Source of the DNA: Bombus terrestris
Lineage: Eukaryota > Arthropoda > Insecta > Hymenoptera > Apidae
NCBI RefSeq assembly: GCF_910591885.1
Contig: NC_063277.1
Location: forward strand, 18,495,664 to 18,559,663
DNA length: 64,000 nucleotides
Reading direction: 5' to 3'
Shown here: positions 23,910-36,570 of the stretch, piece by piece
Layout: the number at the start of each line of letters is the position of its first letter
How positions within the stretch are numbered: the stretch's first letter is position 1
The notes under the pieces: generated by a model
The model's input: only the letters and a program-made list of their open reading frames with translations
What the model was told of the DNA's origin: nothing
The model's database searches: none
Translations under genes and position numbers: made by a program

Positions 23910-26900
23910 GGCTCGTAGGAATCCCGACGCCGCGCCGGCCAAACCGAAGCTCATACATTCATCCCCCTTTCTTCTCCGCCTTCGTCCCTCCTTTTCCTCC
24001 GACCTGTCGACCATCCCACGCCAAACTCTGCCCTCTTGCCTCTCCCTTGCATTTTCCTACACCAAGTAACATCCAACGTGCTACTAACCACCAAGAACAC
24101 GGCAACCCGGTCAAACCACCCATTACAGCCGAGCGTGTAACCTGAATTACCCTCTGTTCGGTTCCACTCTCTGGTGGCACTCCATCGAGTAGATCGTGTC
24201 GCGCGTAAAGTAATGATACCGCTGAATCTTGAGGCTTTTCGTGTCTTGAAATTTACGCCTTGATTGCAGATCCGCGCAGAGTTTGCATTACAAGAGACAT
24301 CGAAAGGAACACGGCCAACGATAGTGGTCTGTCATCTGGCCGATAGTTTGAGACGTCGTTCGGTGGTTGCTAAAAGCGTCGTTTAGAAGTGTAGTTTATG
24401 AAACGAATAGTTGGCTGACAGTCGCTTTGTTCTTTTAAAAAAGAGATCTTTCGCGTGAGTTTTGGTGCCGATCTGTTCGAAGAATCACTCGTTTTCCATC
24501 AGTCATCCCCATTTACAAATGGAAATTTCGAATTTACGTCGTAATTTCATTCAGTCTTCCCTTTAATCTTCCTCGCATAAACTTCAAGCTGTAAACGTTC
24601 GCTCTTTCCACGATAACAACGTATCGTCGAGGATCTAGTCAAAGTCTCGGACCACTCGAAGGTGCGCACAAGATCGGATATACCAGGTTTCGATAAAATA
24701 TTAACCAGGCCTCCGTAAGATGCCGCGGAATTTCATTACGCAAATTCCGAGCGCGAGTTTCCTCGAAAAAAATCGTGAAATAATTTACACCGGATCCTTG
24801 CGATGACACGTCGCGCGCACAAGCGTTCCGCCATCTTCCTGCTCTTTCTCTCGTTCGACCCCAACGCGACGCCAGCCCCAGCTACGAGACAATAATACTG
24901 GGCAAAATTGAGTCGGTATAGATGTTGGAATATGCGAACGAGCCGAGCCAGAGTGCACTGTTCAATAATTCAGCAGCGATAGTACATCTTCACGGAGGAG
25001 AGTTCTCGCCTTCTTCTCGCTTTCATCTACCTCGCTCGCCCTTTCTCTCAATCTCCTCCGCGTTCTTCCGCGTTCCCCATCTTTCTGCCTTCTCTAGCTC
25101 TCTTATCGGTCGCGTGCAATCTACCACCGATCCACGATAACACCGATACGCGTATGCATAATACACGAGCGTGAAAAAATACCTCTTTTACCTAGCTTCA
25201 TTCTCGCTTCTTGCTGAGAAATAGACCGGCATCTACCGGCTTCGCTGGCTTCCATCTATCGATGACCGATTTGTAGATTGACGACTACTTTGGCCAGTAA
25301 CGAAAATACACGTGTTCTTATCTATTTAAATTCCTGTTATATCAAGTTTAAATTTTTATTCTTTTAATACGATGTAGAGTTTCTAGCTATCGGGCAACAA
25401 TCTTTTTCTATATGGAACACTTCGTTCCATAAAAGAATCAATTATTTTATCAAATAAATATACGATCTAACGTTTAACATTTGTTGCAGCAAATCACTAG
25501 CCTTCTTAATATTCGTTGAAAATGTTGCCTCCTTATTTTTACCCGAATTTTTGCAAATGTTAATCGTGGATCGATCGTTATTTTCAATGCTTTCAGAATG
25601 CCAATTGGTTACTCGAAACTAATTAACTAATAGTTTCGAATTCCCACGGAATAATTTGTGTATCGGTAATTCGCACAACTCTGTTGCAATTTCTCGGTTA
25701 ACAAAGTGCATATAATTCACGAGATAGCTCGTAGTTTGACAGACCGAACTCTCAGGAATCAAATCGTGGTAAATTTCAATCTTGTACTTTATAATAATTT
25801 TATAATAAATTAAAAGGCGAAGTTCGAGTTGAAATGAACGCTCTAAAATATATAATTTCGTGGTGGACGATTAAGCTCTATTCAGTCCATTACCGACGAA
25901 ATTGTGCAACATGTTTGGAAACCAGTGTTTGACGAAAACTTTGCAGAACTGCCATTGCAGACTCGATGAAGATGGATAGTTCAGTCGGATAAGCAAGATC
26001 GGAGAACTAATGAAAGACAAATCGTTTTAGCGTCCATAGAACGATACAAGCTCTGGTTATCGCCGGTTACAAAATATTATCTCCTTAAAAACCCGTTTCA
26101 CGCGATAAACTGATTTTCTAAAATTTAAATTGCTACTCATCGTTTAAAATGTCATACGAGAGAAAAATGAAAAATAACTGCACTATATTAATTTCTAATT
26201 ACATACTCAAGCCAAATTAGGTAACCCAAGATAATCAACGTACCACCGTAAACGAAGAAACGACGTAAGGCTTTCTTTTCTTTATAGCCTGTACGTCTTT
26301 GATATATAACACATTGTAAGCTAAATTGAAGTAATTAACGGACCGTTCGTTTTCTAAAAATTTCTAAAAAGTAGAAACAGACACGCAATACTAACCACGA
26401 CGCGGTATCACCGTTGGCACATTCGTATCGGTCAAAACTCACCTACGAATCGACGATCGCGATCATTCGTCAAATGATATTTTGACGTCATACCATGTTT
26501 CGTCGTTTCGCGTTGCACGAAATAAGAATGCCGTGATACGCTTTACTTCAAAATCCGTTCACTCACATGAAACAAAGAAAGACAATTTTATGGTAAGCGA
26601 ATCTGAGAAATCGCGCGTCATAGGTAGAAGAGGTTTGGGGAAGGAGGTGGCTGTGATAAGCGCTGTGGATTCGATTTAGCAAAGTGTGGATCTAATATTT
26701 TCGAAAGTCGAACTTGTACTGGTACGGTTATCGAGGAGTATTTAAAGCGAAGAACTTTGATATATCTGCTCGTAAAATGTATTATACTACTTATGTACTA
26801 GTGTATCCGGATAATTAATCAGATACGTATATAACCTACACACTGGCTCGTTTTGCATCCCATTTTTTAACCTCTTAATCGATCACTCAAAGGTGAATTT

Positions 26901-28420
26901 GTACGTGAGATGCTTGTGGTATCTCGGCAACAAATTCATCTTAAAGATTACACAAGCGAATCAAAACTTGTTTTCTATTAGTAACGCTATATCGTATATG
27001 AAATTATTTCTTCCTCGGAGATGTAAGCAACAAATATCTATGTACCTATCCTCTGAACGCTCTTCTTCGAGTTATTAGCCATTAGAACGGACAATTCTAT
27101 CAGATTTCACAGGAAGACATTTAACGCTTTTTCAGATAGAGCAAAAGACGAAAAGGTTTCTAACAATGGATATGAGAAATTTCGATTGCATCAACGGCGA
27201 GAAATTAAATCCTATACGAAGAAATCGAAAAGGTTATCTGGATATACGCTGCACGCATATTAATCTTCTGCAATCGACAATTTCATAACTATGTACGATA
27301 CCGCGACTACGAATCCAGTACTGGTAATCCGGGAAAAACTCAAAATCCCTGTAACGCGGCCTTTCGACTTTGAACTTGCATATAAAAGTTTTGAATTCAT
27401 TCGTTCGGATACTAGCAAAATCCAATAATACGTTTGTTTGAATCGAAACGAGATTTATCAAATTGCATTTAAAACTCACGCGCAGCACGCGAAAGTCGAA
27501 TCAGTAGTCGTGGATAGGGAGCTACTCGTGAAATCATCGAAATTCTCAACAAATACACACAATGTAACAAATCATAGCGCGTTTGAAATTGAAATACAAT
27601 GGAGAGTACAAAATCCTCTCGAAAGTCTATAGAAACGTACATATTTACCGGTGGTTCATCGTTCATTAAGCTCGGATTGCTGTATTTACCGTGCATCCCA
27701 GAAATTAGAAATTGCTTTTAAAATTCATTATTGCAGATATTTGAAAAGCGACGATTAACTAGCATTCAACCGATCGTTCCAGAGCAAGATTCGCGCGATC
27801 ATTGAACAGGACATTCACCGAATTTACAGAGACATGGTAGATTTCCTAAAATTGCATTTACTTTTATCGAATTACGATCTCCCAAAGGAATTGATCGTTC
27901 GAATCACGGGATCTGTATCGGAAGTAAGGATGCTGGAACCACAACGCGATCTCTGATACTGGCAGCTTTGAATATTGCATGAAAGGATGCCACCTAAAGC
28001 ACGGGAAGGGCTGGCCAAGGTGTCTCGGGAGCTAACCTGATTTCGTCGTGTTTAGCTTGACAAATAACAAACAGCTACCGATGAACGATTAATCAACATT
28101 CGTCTCGGTATCTGGAAAACCGTTGTTCTCGATCTAATTGTTCGCTAATTCGGTGCAAACAGTTGGACAATTCCAAGATTCTCCGACTGGCGAATTAATT
28201 CTATCTGCTATGATAATGAATTTCAAAATTACATCAACTTGCCCTTTTTTGTCCAATGTTAGCGTGCGAAAAGTTTGCTCGTCAGGGAAAGACAGTTAAC
28301 AAAAAAGCAAAGAGGAAGAAAGAAAAGAAGGAGGTAAGGTGTCGTTGCGCGAAGAACCCCTGGTACGATCGATCCGTCGAGGTCTCGTTTATTTCAACGG
28401 GGCGCGAGGAACTTTAACGG
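23910..28420. other. No gene recognised
   Basis: No supported gene. From 25,300 to 27,900 the sequence is AT-rich with frames no longer than about 84 codons. Isolated splice-like sites are a TAG/GTGAGT donor (minus) near 26,436, an acceptor-like TTATTGCAG (plus) near 27,736 and a GAG/GTAAGG donor (plus) at 28333/28334. None pairs into a convincing exon. Confidence 0.55.
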
Positions 28421-28760
28421 GTAAAATCTATTCCTGTACGTGCCGCACATAAATAAGAAAGTTGCGGAAGTTAAAAACTTGAAGGCGGCGAACGGCGAGT
28501 ACGGCCCGGCTGGATTTATCACCCCGAGGGCAGGAAGGGGTGACGGTGCCGGGCCAAGGAGGCGAAAGGTGTTGTGCCATCGGTACACGCCTTGCGTTTT
28601 TGTTTATTGCCACCCCGTCAAACGGTCTGCCACTCGATTCTGAGTTACGCGCCGATTTACAAAACCAATAAACCAGCCGGCTGATAGGTTTCCAATTTCT
28701 TTCCGGACGAGTCTGATTTACGTCGTTTTCCTGGGGCTACCCGGGGGAACTAAATTAGGC
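28421..28760. promoter_or_regulatory. GC-rich island, possible conserved regulatory element
   Basis: A sharply bounded GC-rich stretch is set in AT-rich flanks. One plus and two minus frames are open across its first 200 bp, so no coding strand stands out. The second half contains AATAAACCAGCC- and CTGATTTACG-like motifs and ends in CTGGGGCTACCCGGGGG. The abrupt composition change in otherwise AT-rich intron-like DNA is what a conserved enhancer looks like, but I have no alignment to show it. Confidence 0.25.
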
Positions 28761-28769
28761 AAATCAGGG

Positions 28770-31700
28770 TTTCTCGAAGAAGGAAACGATGACTGATTGG
28801 AAGGAATATCGTACGTTTTAACGAATCGAACAAACTGCGCAGCCACTGATTGGCAGACTCGCTGATTTACGACGGGAGACAACTAATTTCATTTAATTAA
28901 TCGTTTCGATCGAAAGGAAATATATAGGTACGTTCGTATGTAAAAAAAAATACAAAACGGCGACTTTTTTAATAAAGCTCAATTTAAAAATAGCTTTGTG
29001 ATTAAAATCGATAAGTAATAATTACACATCTCTGTTTTTAATATCCGTCGACTATATGAGAATGGTAAAAAGTTTCTACTAAAGCAAATTTTCATATAGA
29101 CGAAGCAAATATTAAAGAACGGTCCCAAAGAAGCAGAAAACAAAAGAAACAAGATGAATTCTATGGAAAAACGATTGATCGATGGAGAAAAAGCATCGAG
29201 CCATTCCCTATTTTAATGTCAAATATTTGGTAATGAATATCGTGGTAGTAGATCGGAACAGACAGAATAATATAGCGAACAAGCTTTAATACCGCTGATT
29301 GGAAATTTTGATCGTTGAATAGCCAGTCTATCCGGCCGATGATTTCTCCATGAAACCAACCCCCAGCCCCTCCGTGTTCAAATCTCGGTTTACCACCGTG
29401 AGCGCGGAATATTAGCTAGAGAAATCCACGTCGAAACTACAGACAGATACCTATATACGATATACCTATATTTGTATCTTGTAAAAATTCGGATGGTTCT
29501 ACATTTGTCTGTGTCCGTCGCTTGTAAATTATCGCAACTTTTAACGTTGTTTCATTCGTGACCGCAGGACCTTCGATCAATTTCCATCGTTTCTTCCACA
29601 AAACTGGTTTACTAGGTTGCTCCAAGTAAGCTGTTTTCTTTCTTTAGATAACATTTTAACAGTCCTGATACTGGCAGTTATAAGAATATCTCCAATTTTT
29701 TCTCCGAAACCTTCAATTACAGCGTACATATTTTCATAAAAATAATTATTCAAAAGTATTTCGGAACAAAAGCGATGTAGATAATAAAAGTAAGACGTAA
29801 CCCTTTTTAAGCTTAAAAATAAAATGTATTCATTTCCATAATTGGAAATGAAATTTTCTAAAATCGAGATACACTTTCTTTCGAATCTAGATCGGTTGGA
29901 ATATATATCGTACTTTAATCGATTTAATTAATTAATCGTAAAGAAACTTTGGTAGAGTTTTAAATTCGACACGTAACACGTATCAAGGTCCGATCGGAAA
30001 GAGGAGCTTTCTACTTTTCTCCAATGAGTCAATGAGTCGGAAAGATGAACGTTCTAAATTGCTCGAACTGTAGCTAGCAACAAAACGTTCAACTTTCACT
30101 GATATTATGTTCTCTTTACAGGAGAGAATTCGTATCCGCGAGTTCGAACGAATCGGGACGAATTATTTCAGATGAACTCACGAAAGTTTCTCATCGAAGT
30201 CATAGAAACTCTACAACGTTTCAGATCCTACTTTGAAAATGTCGCGGGTCGTTAAAATTTACATGTCAGCTTTATCATAATTTAGGGTTGGACAATATTT
30301 ACCGTTAAATAATATTTAAATACTATAAAAACAAACTAACGATTCGACAGTTACAGATAAAATTCTTAAAATATATGAATTATAAATTACTGGAAGTATT
30401 AGATACCGTTTAACAATCTCGAATATTTAGAAATTTTATCGAAGCGTCGATGTGTACGCGGTGAAGATTCAGGTAGCAAAAGAGCTTCGCCACGGTACCG
30501 CTCAAAGTCATCCCGACTATTTGCAAAGGAGAAAAAGTTAACGCTCTTCGTCGATACTGCGAAAAATAAATTTTCAGTTGTAACAATAATCAGTAAATTA
30601 ATCATTTTTATGGTTTTATTATTACCCTGGCAATTTATTACAATGATAATTATTATAATTTGTACATTTCTATACTATCAGTTCTTGATTTATGGTTATG
30701 TTAACAAATACTAAATGTCAGTTTATGAAAAATTATATTATAGCGACAGATATAGTAGCCGGTGGTCGTCAGTCAAGAATAACCAAGCTACAAACATATA
30801 AAAATTCTGGTTCCTTTAAAATTAGTGTTACTACCTCGCTTCAGAGGGAAGAAATTTATACATTTACATCGTATAATTATCTATTGCCTTCTTTATTAAG
30901 AAAAAATAATATATGTATATATATGAGAAATGCAAAAACTAAGATTTTATACATATTTTAAACTAATTCCTTATTGAAATAACATTTTTACAAATACCAA
31001 AATACACGTTCGATGCAATTGTAGATATAATATAGTATTGTAATATGCACATTATACATATATCGTATTTACATTCGATAATACTCAATTATATAAACTA
31101 CATGTACCAGTAAAGAAAAAACCAAAGAATATTATGAAAATAACTCGTTTTTATCTTATTTAAAACATAATCTCCATTACGAATATAGTAACTCGATTTT
31201 ATAAAGCAACAGGTTAATAAAACTTACTTGATTAAAAAGCCTTGGTAAAACGGAACAAACAAAAACTGAAATAAAGATTATTGACAGAATTCCAAATTTG
31301 TGTCGAATTTTTAAAGATATGGAAAAAGAAGATTAAACAGGCTCTTAGTTGTTTTTTATCCCCGTGTAATAGAAACCCTATTGCGTAAAAGGCATCGTTT
31401 TTCATCATCGATGTATCGAACGATCGTGAATTCGAAAGAGACTTTAGAATTCAAATGCTTAGGGAACCGTTCGAACGTGCTTCGAATAGTTTGTGAATGA
31501 TTTACTTCTGAAAAAAATAGTTCGCAAGTCCGTTCGATGTGCTAGAAGGATTTTCTTTGTTTAGACAACTTCGATATACGCGAGACAGCGAACGTTTTGG
31601 CGAAGTGCGAACGCTCTTTATGAAAGTATCGAATAAATCGGGATTTAAGTAGAAAAAGACCGACTTGTATTTTTCGTTTTGAAATAACTCGAATCTTTTC

Positions 31701-32650
31701 TTTCCAATTTTCCTATTTTACTTTCATCAAATTATTTTCTTTGTTAATTTTAATTCTGGATTTATCTTAACTCTATTTCATTCGTTCCTATCCAATTAAA
31801 AATTATCAAATTAAATTTTGTTATTTACAATTGTATTAAAAGTATGCTATTAAAACTAAAACTGTAATTGATAATTACAAATTCTTTATGTTAAATGTTT
31901 TATCATTAATTCAACAATAATACTTAATCGTAATTCGAAGCGTTCCTTGCGTCACTCGTGAAATTACGTAAAACGCTTGAAGTTTCAGTTACAAGTAGAA
32001 TAGATTTTCACTGAAACTTGAAAAGAATCATCATACCGTGACTTAAACACAGCTCGACGTACAATTCGTTATGGATATCTTACGCTTATATTTAAACTGC
32101 ATTATCAAGTCAAGTACCTATATATTACGTAATAGGAATAATCTAGCATAAACAAGGCAAGTAAAAAATCTTCTCTTTTATCGGTCTAAAACAGACTTGC
32201 TTTCAACTTATTAGTATTAATTATCGATATCAATAATTACTAGCGATATAAAACTAGAAGATATAAAAATAGAACTGATCTTTTACTCTGAGTTATAATT
32301 GAGCTATGATCGATATTGCTAATCTACGTAGAGGAACGATCCAACGTTAAATTTAAATACAATACAAATATTTTTACAGATATAGATGTAACAGTGTTTC
32401 TAAAATCATTCACCACTTCCAAAACTAATATTCCATCAGCTGATTCCAGCTGTCCACATTTGCGACCATTGTCGACCAATACATAGCCGACGTAACCGTG
32501 TTTCCACATCACTGTTAATCCACGATCGCAACGAAACATCAATCAACATTAATCAATTCTCTCGGTAATTTTACACAACTGTTGAAAAGCCAATCTTCAT
32601 TTTCGTCGGACCGGGCCCTGTGTATAATTGCAGGAAATTAGTCAAGCGCC
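28770..32650. other. AT-rich plateau, no gene recognised
   Basis: Nearly 4 kb of markedly AT-rich DNA with few CpG-rich patches and only short frames. One strong plus-strand acceptor (TATGTTCTCTTTACAG, ending at 30121) is followed by a frame open for 37 codons to TGA at 30234-30236. No other structure is seen. A CAA/GTAAGT donor-like site (minus) lies near 31,227. Confidence 0.55.
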
Positions 32651-32659
32651 GAACGCAAT

Positions 32660-33605
32660 TTTTCCACGTGTTTTCGACGAAACTTAATTGCGACGTATGA
32701 TTGTCGTATGGCCTATCAAGAATCCGCCATTTTCGTTCTTTCCGACGTCTTTGACGAAGAACGCGTTGCCGTTGCGTACGATGAAAATTATCGCGATAAA
32801 GCGGTGGTGTCTATTTCATCGCAACCGCGTACGATACTTGCTTCGTTCGTTCGTCTTTTCTATGGGTACGATGATCGTCGACGACGTGGGAACGTAGAAA
32901 CGTAGAAACGTAGGAACGTCGCGTTATGCGTTTCAACGTTTCGTCTGTTTCGAGAAGCAATTTTTCTGTTTTCTTCCATTTCGCTTTTTGCTTCCCGTTC
33001 AACTGCACCGAGTAAAATATGTTTTAATGGAACCTATGCGGCTCTAGTGGCATTTAGCGTTCTCTACGGCCTGGCTTTTATTCGGTTAGATGCTTTCTTG
33101 GTTATTTTTTCGATTTTGAACTTTAGAGCGTCCAAGTTTCTTTTTCCATTTTTAGTTGGTAGATTTCAGATTACAGAGAAAAAAAAAAAATACAACGAAC
33201 CACAATTTTTCCCTTCGATAAGGAAACAACATTTTTGCGATAGAAGGTTTAAGAGGGACAATAACTTTGGTCGAATCGATCGTTGCGAAGCAAGGATCGA
33301 CGGATGGATCGGCATAGTCGTGGCGGACAAACGAACCCAACCGAGTCCAGGGAGAGAGCGTACATTTTTATTTCTTCCGTTCGTTCACGGTAGAACGGAC
33401 AACGAACAAATGGCCGGCTACGTGTACGCGCGCGACTTCCAGCCGAATTGGCAAGCGAATACTTCGCAGCGAATGCAGATTTCGCAAACCATTTGTCAAT
33501 CGAGCCGCTGGCCCTGCCCGCTTCTGCACGGGAGAGAGGGGCACTTTAATCGACAATCATTTACTATCCGGCTGCGCAGCATCGGCTCTCTCCACTCTTT
33601 TTCTC

Positions 33606-33640
<35 letters not shown>

Positions 33641-35060
33641 TATCTATCTCTCTGTTTCTATCTCTGTCTCTCCGCCACTTTTCTCTTCTCTGGGAGGTTC
33701 GCTGTGATTCCTGCAACTCCGTCCCGATTTCGATGTGTTCCTCCATCTATCCAACCAGTTGCCCTCTTTTTCTCCTCAGCCTGTAGCCAGAGTGTCACGA
33801 TTAAAACGCCATCTGTTGATAGTCGCTCCTCTTCGTCCTCTCGCGCCTGCTTCCACCACCTGCGTTTCTCTTCATTCCTACCCCCTGGTTTTTGTATTTT
33901 TCGTCTCCTCTCCCTGTCTTTCTCTCTTTCCCCTATCTCGAGTCATTTTATCGTCCGTATGTACACGCTGTTCCGATTCGAAATTGATATTTGAATCGAC
34001 CGACCAACGATTGCCAGTGACGAACGTGTACCTGTTTTTGCGAACACCGTGTGCTGCGAAATAAGTGAACGGTGTCGTGGAATTTAAAATCGAAGCAAAC
34101 TTTTTATCGAATAAGATAAGCTTAATTACGACACGGTGACATTTTCTGACGAGTACTATTTCGATTTCTAATTTTTTTTCTATATTTTCGTGCGGCCAAT
34201 GCAAATATAGAGATAAATGGAAAAACGAAAGATTGGCATAATAAATAAAGAGTGAATATTGATAGAATTCGATGTGAAGCCCAAAGAGAGAAGAGAGAAA
34301 AAAGTAGGTTGGATGCATCGCAAACTATCTGCATTATCCGGAAGGCTGTCAAAGTGAGAGTAGAATAAAAAAAAGCTCAAGTAGTGACAGCCGGAGGAAC
34401 ATTTACGCTAGTAGATATTTGACGGGAGACTGTGCATTAACTGGCGCGGCGTCGGACCGCTTTATCGAAAGATAAATGTTTCGACGGGGAGAAGGTTGTC
34501 ATTCGATAAAAAATGTCAAACGTAGAACGGTGCCCCGTTATTGTAGTTAGGTATTTATCGAACTGGCTAGCTGCAGGTGTTCGTCATTTTTTTCCGGAGC
34601 TTTCACGTCGGTTTTCGGAAAACCCGTGGCAACGATCGCGAAAGAAAACTACTTCCAACGATCACTCGCGCCAGCGCCTACCGATGAATCTGCGACGATC
34701 GCTATCGCGATCTGTCGCAGAATGTCGGAAGGATTCGTTTCGAATTTCCACTTTTATCGAAAACGCGTCGGATAGTAATATTTACCATTTGACAGAACAC
34801 TTTTCTATCGTAGAATCATCGTTACGTGCGACGATTTTTATTCAACTTATCCCCAGATTATTCCCAGATTATTCGCTAGCTACGCTACGGATAGCTGTAA
34901 TTTTTCTCGCAATTATAACGTTAATAAAGAAACAATTTAGTTTATGCAAAAAGAAAATGAACGAAAGAAAATGGAAACATAATGCCTTACACACAATGAA
35001 CGTTCGTTTAGTACGAAGAAATAAGATGAAACTTTTGAAACGTCTCTAAGTGAAATCAGG
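32660..35060. other. No gene recognised; long chance frames
   Basis: The longest open frame of the window (33047-33994 plus, 315 codons) lies here but runs through the TC microsatellite, giving a Ser-Leu repeat, and its C-terminal half is pyrimidine-rich low complexity. It is judged spurious. A second frame (34513-35049 plus, 178 codons) is free of repeats but shows no domain. It ends 10 nt before a TCAG/GTAGGT donor-like site at 35059/35060. A short tandem array of AACGTAGA units lies at 32891-32917. Confidence 0.5.
33609..33652. repeat. (TC)14 microsatellite with (TATC)n tail
   Basis: TC units cover 33609-33636 and grade into CATC/TATC units to about 33652. Confidence 0.96.
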
Positions 35061-35648
35061 TAGGTTGTTCAGCGTAGAAAGAATTAATTCCGACTGTTCC
35101 GATTCGTCTTAAATGTCGTCCCACTTCCGCGACAGCATCGGCTGAGACATCTTTTAACTTGATTATTAACGAGAAAGCGATACACCGCTCCGAGGGAAGT
35201 AAAACCGCAGACAGAAAACAGGCTAATGCGGTGACTCGACGAGAAAGTCGATACGATATGTCTTCCGTCAGTTTTCCGCGCTGTCAGACCGTTCCCAGGG
35301 AAATTTTATCGTAAAAACGGTGGCACCTCCCGCGTCGAGTAAAATTAACGTGGTCAAGATCGAACTCAAACACAAACTTGCCGCCGATATTTTTCTTTTT
35401 CTCCTCGAGAGATCACTTCTCTATCTGCTTGACGATCTTGCTCGCAGTTTCGTGTCGAAAAAGAAACGTATTTTACAGTTTACATTACGGTTAAAAATAT
35501 CTTTCGATATATTTACCGATATACCAATCTGTATCGAAGAAATTCACCGTTACGCTGAAAATTCTGTTTCGCGTCTTCTTGAGTAACAATATCCGTAATT
35601 TAAACCATTGGAAACGATCGATAATTATCCATAATCGGATATCAGGTT

Positions 35649-35672
35649 ATCGTAATTGTCGATAATTACGAT
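35649..35672. other. Short hairpin, 9-bp arms
   Basis: ATCGTAATT and AATTACGAT pair exactly around the 6-nt loop GTCGAT. Nearby are GATAATTATC (a perfect palindrome) and several TAAT/ATTA cores, the recognition core of homeodomain proteins. It may be a cluster of homeodomain-type sites rather than an RNA structure. Confidence 0.35.
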
Positions 35673-35944
35673 CAACGTGTATCGATATTTCTTTATTGCC
35701 ACTCTGGTTCCGCAAAATGACCCTCTGCAATTCCCAAAGATGCTGAACATCTTGCCGAAACAAATTGCATCCACCACGAAGCAAGATACATCCCTAGCAA
35801 CAATACGAATCGGCTTCCCACGAGCCACGGCATTCTCCTCGGAGGAAGGCTACTCTCGGTTCGTCGACCAGAGTCGACCTCCAGCTAATCGCGACAAAGA
35901 GGAAACAATCAAGCCCGCATAAAACACGATTTTCGCTATGGTAC

Positions 35945-36037
35945 AAGAAGAAGAAGAAGAAAAAGAAGAGGAAGAAGAAGAGGAAGAAGTGGAAGAGGAA
36001 GAAGAAGCGGAGGAACGAGAGGGAGAAGAAGAAGGAA
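35945..36037. repeat. (GAA/GAG)n purine-rich block
   Basis: Purine-only from 35945 to 35989, then purine-rich with single interruptions to 36037. In one plus frame, starting with ATG at 35938, it reads as a run of glutamates for about 47 codons in all. This is best explained as a trinucleotide microsatellite, not a gene. Confidence 0.85.
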
Positions 36038-36570
36038 ACAACGGTGTAGAGAACCATAATGGAGCTGGAGTAATAAGATAACACTGTCGCGACACGGTCG
36101 AGTCAATACGTAAGACGTTCTCCGGTGCAGTTTTCCGCGCCGTCAATCAGCTTCCCGTAGAAACTCATCGCGAAGGAGCCGCACGGATAATAACGTCTTC
36201 CCAGGAGACCAACCAGTAATAACCGAGTGGCGGCTGAAGATTGGGAGTTGGCGGTTCGGGCTCGAATTAGAGGGGTAGAGGGGTGGTTCTCTTCGAGGAC
36301 AAGGCATGGGTTAGAACGTGCGAGAGAAACGAGAGGAAGAAAGGGACTCGGGTACTTCCTCTTTACCCCCTTGTCCCACCTACCGACGACGACCGGCGAT
36401 GTATCATCCCCCCGTGGTTGCGCCTCCATGCCATACAACTCCGTGCCCCCACGTGCAGGCCGTTGCCCGTAGAATACTTGTTGGCTCTCGTCGAGAAGCA
36501 AACAGCCGCATATTGCCCTCAAAAACTACCACCCTACTGGCACGTTTTTAATAACGCCCTTACGTGACTT

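Larger units (their letters stand above)
35061..36570. other. No gene recognised; hairpin and purine block
   Basis: No supported gene. It contains a 24-nt hairpin at 35649-35672 and a GAA/GAG-rich block at 35945-36037. Frames at 36,100-36,570 are open in at least three registers on both strands, in GC-richer sequence. Confidence 0.55.

Noticed and set aside
33047..33994. Longest open frame in the window (315 codons, plus)
   Set aside because: It passes through the (TC)14 microsatellite and a pyrimidine-rich C-terminal half, shows Ser/Leu/Phe low complexity, no domain and no bounding splice sites. Minus frames overlap it.
35938..36081. ATG-initiated poly-glutamate frame of about 47 codons
   Set aside because: Entirely produced by the GAA/GAG purine block; minus frames read the same block as Phe or Ser runs.
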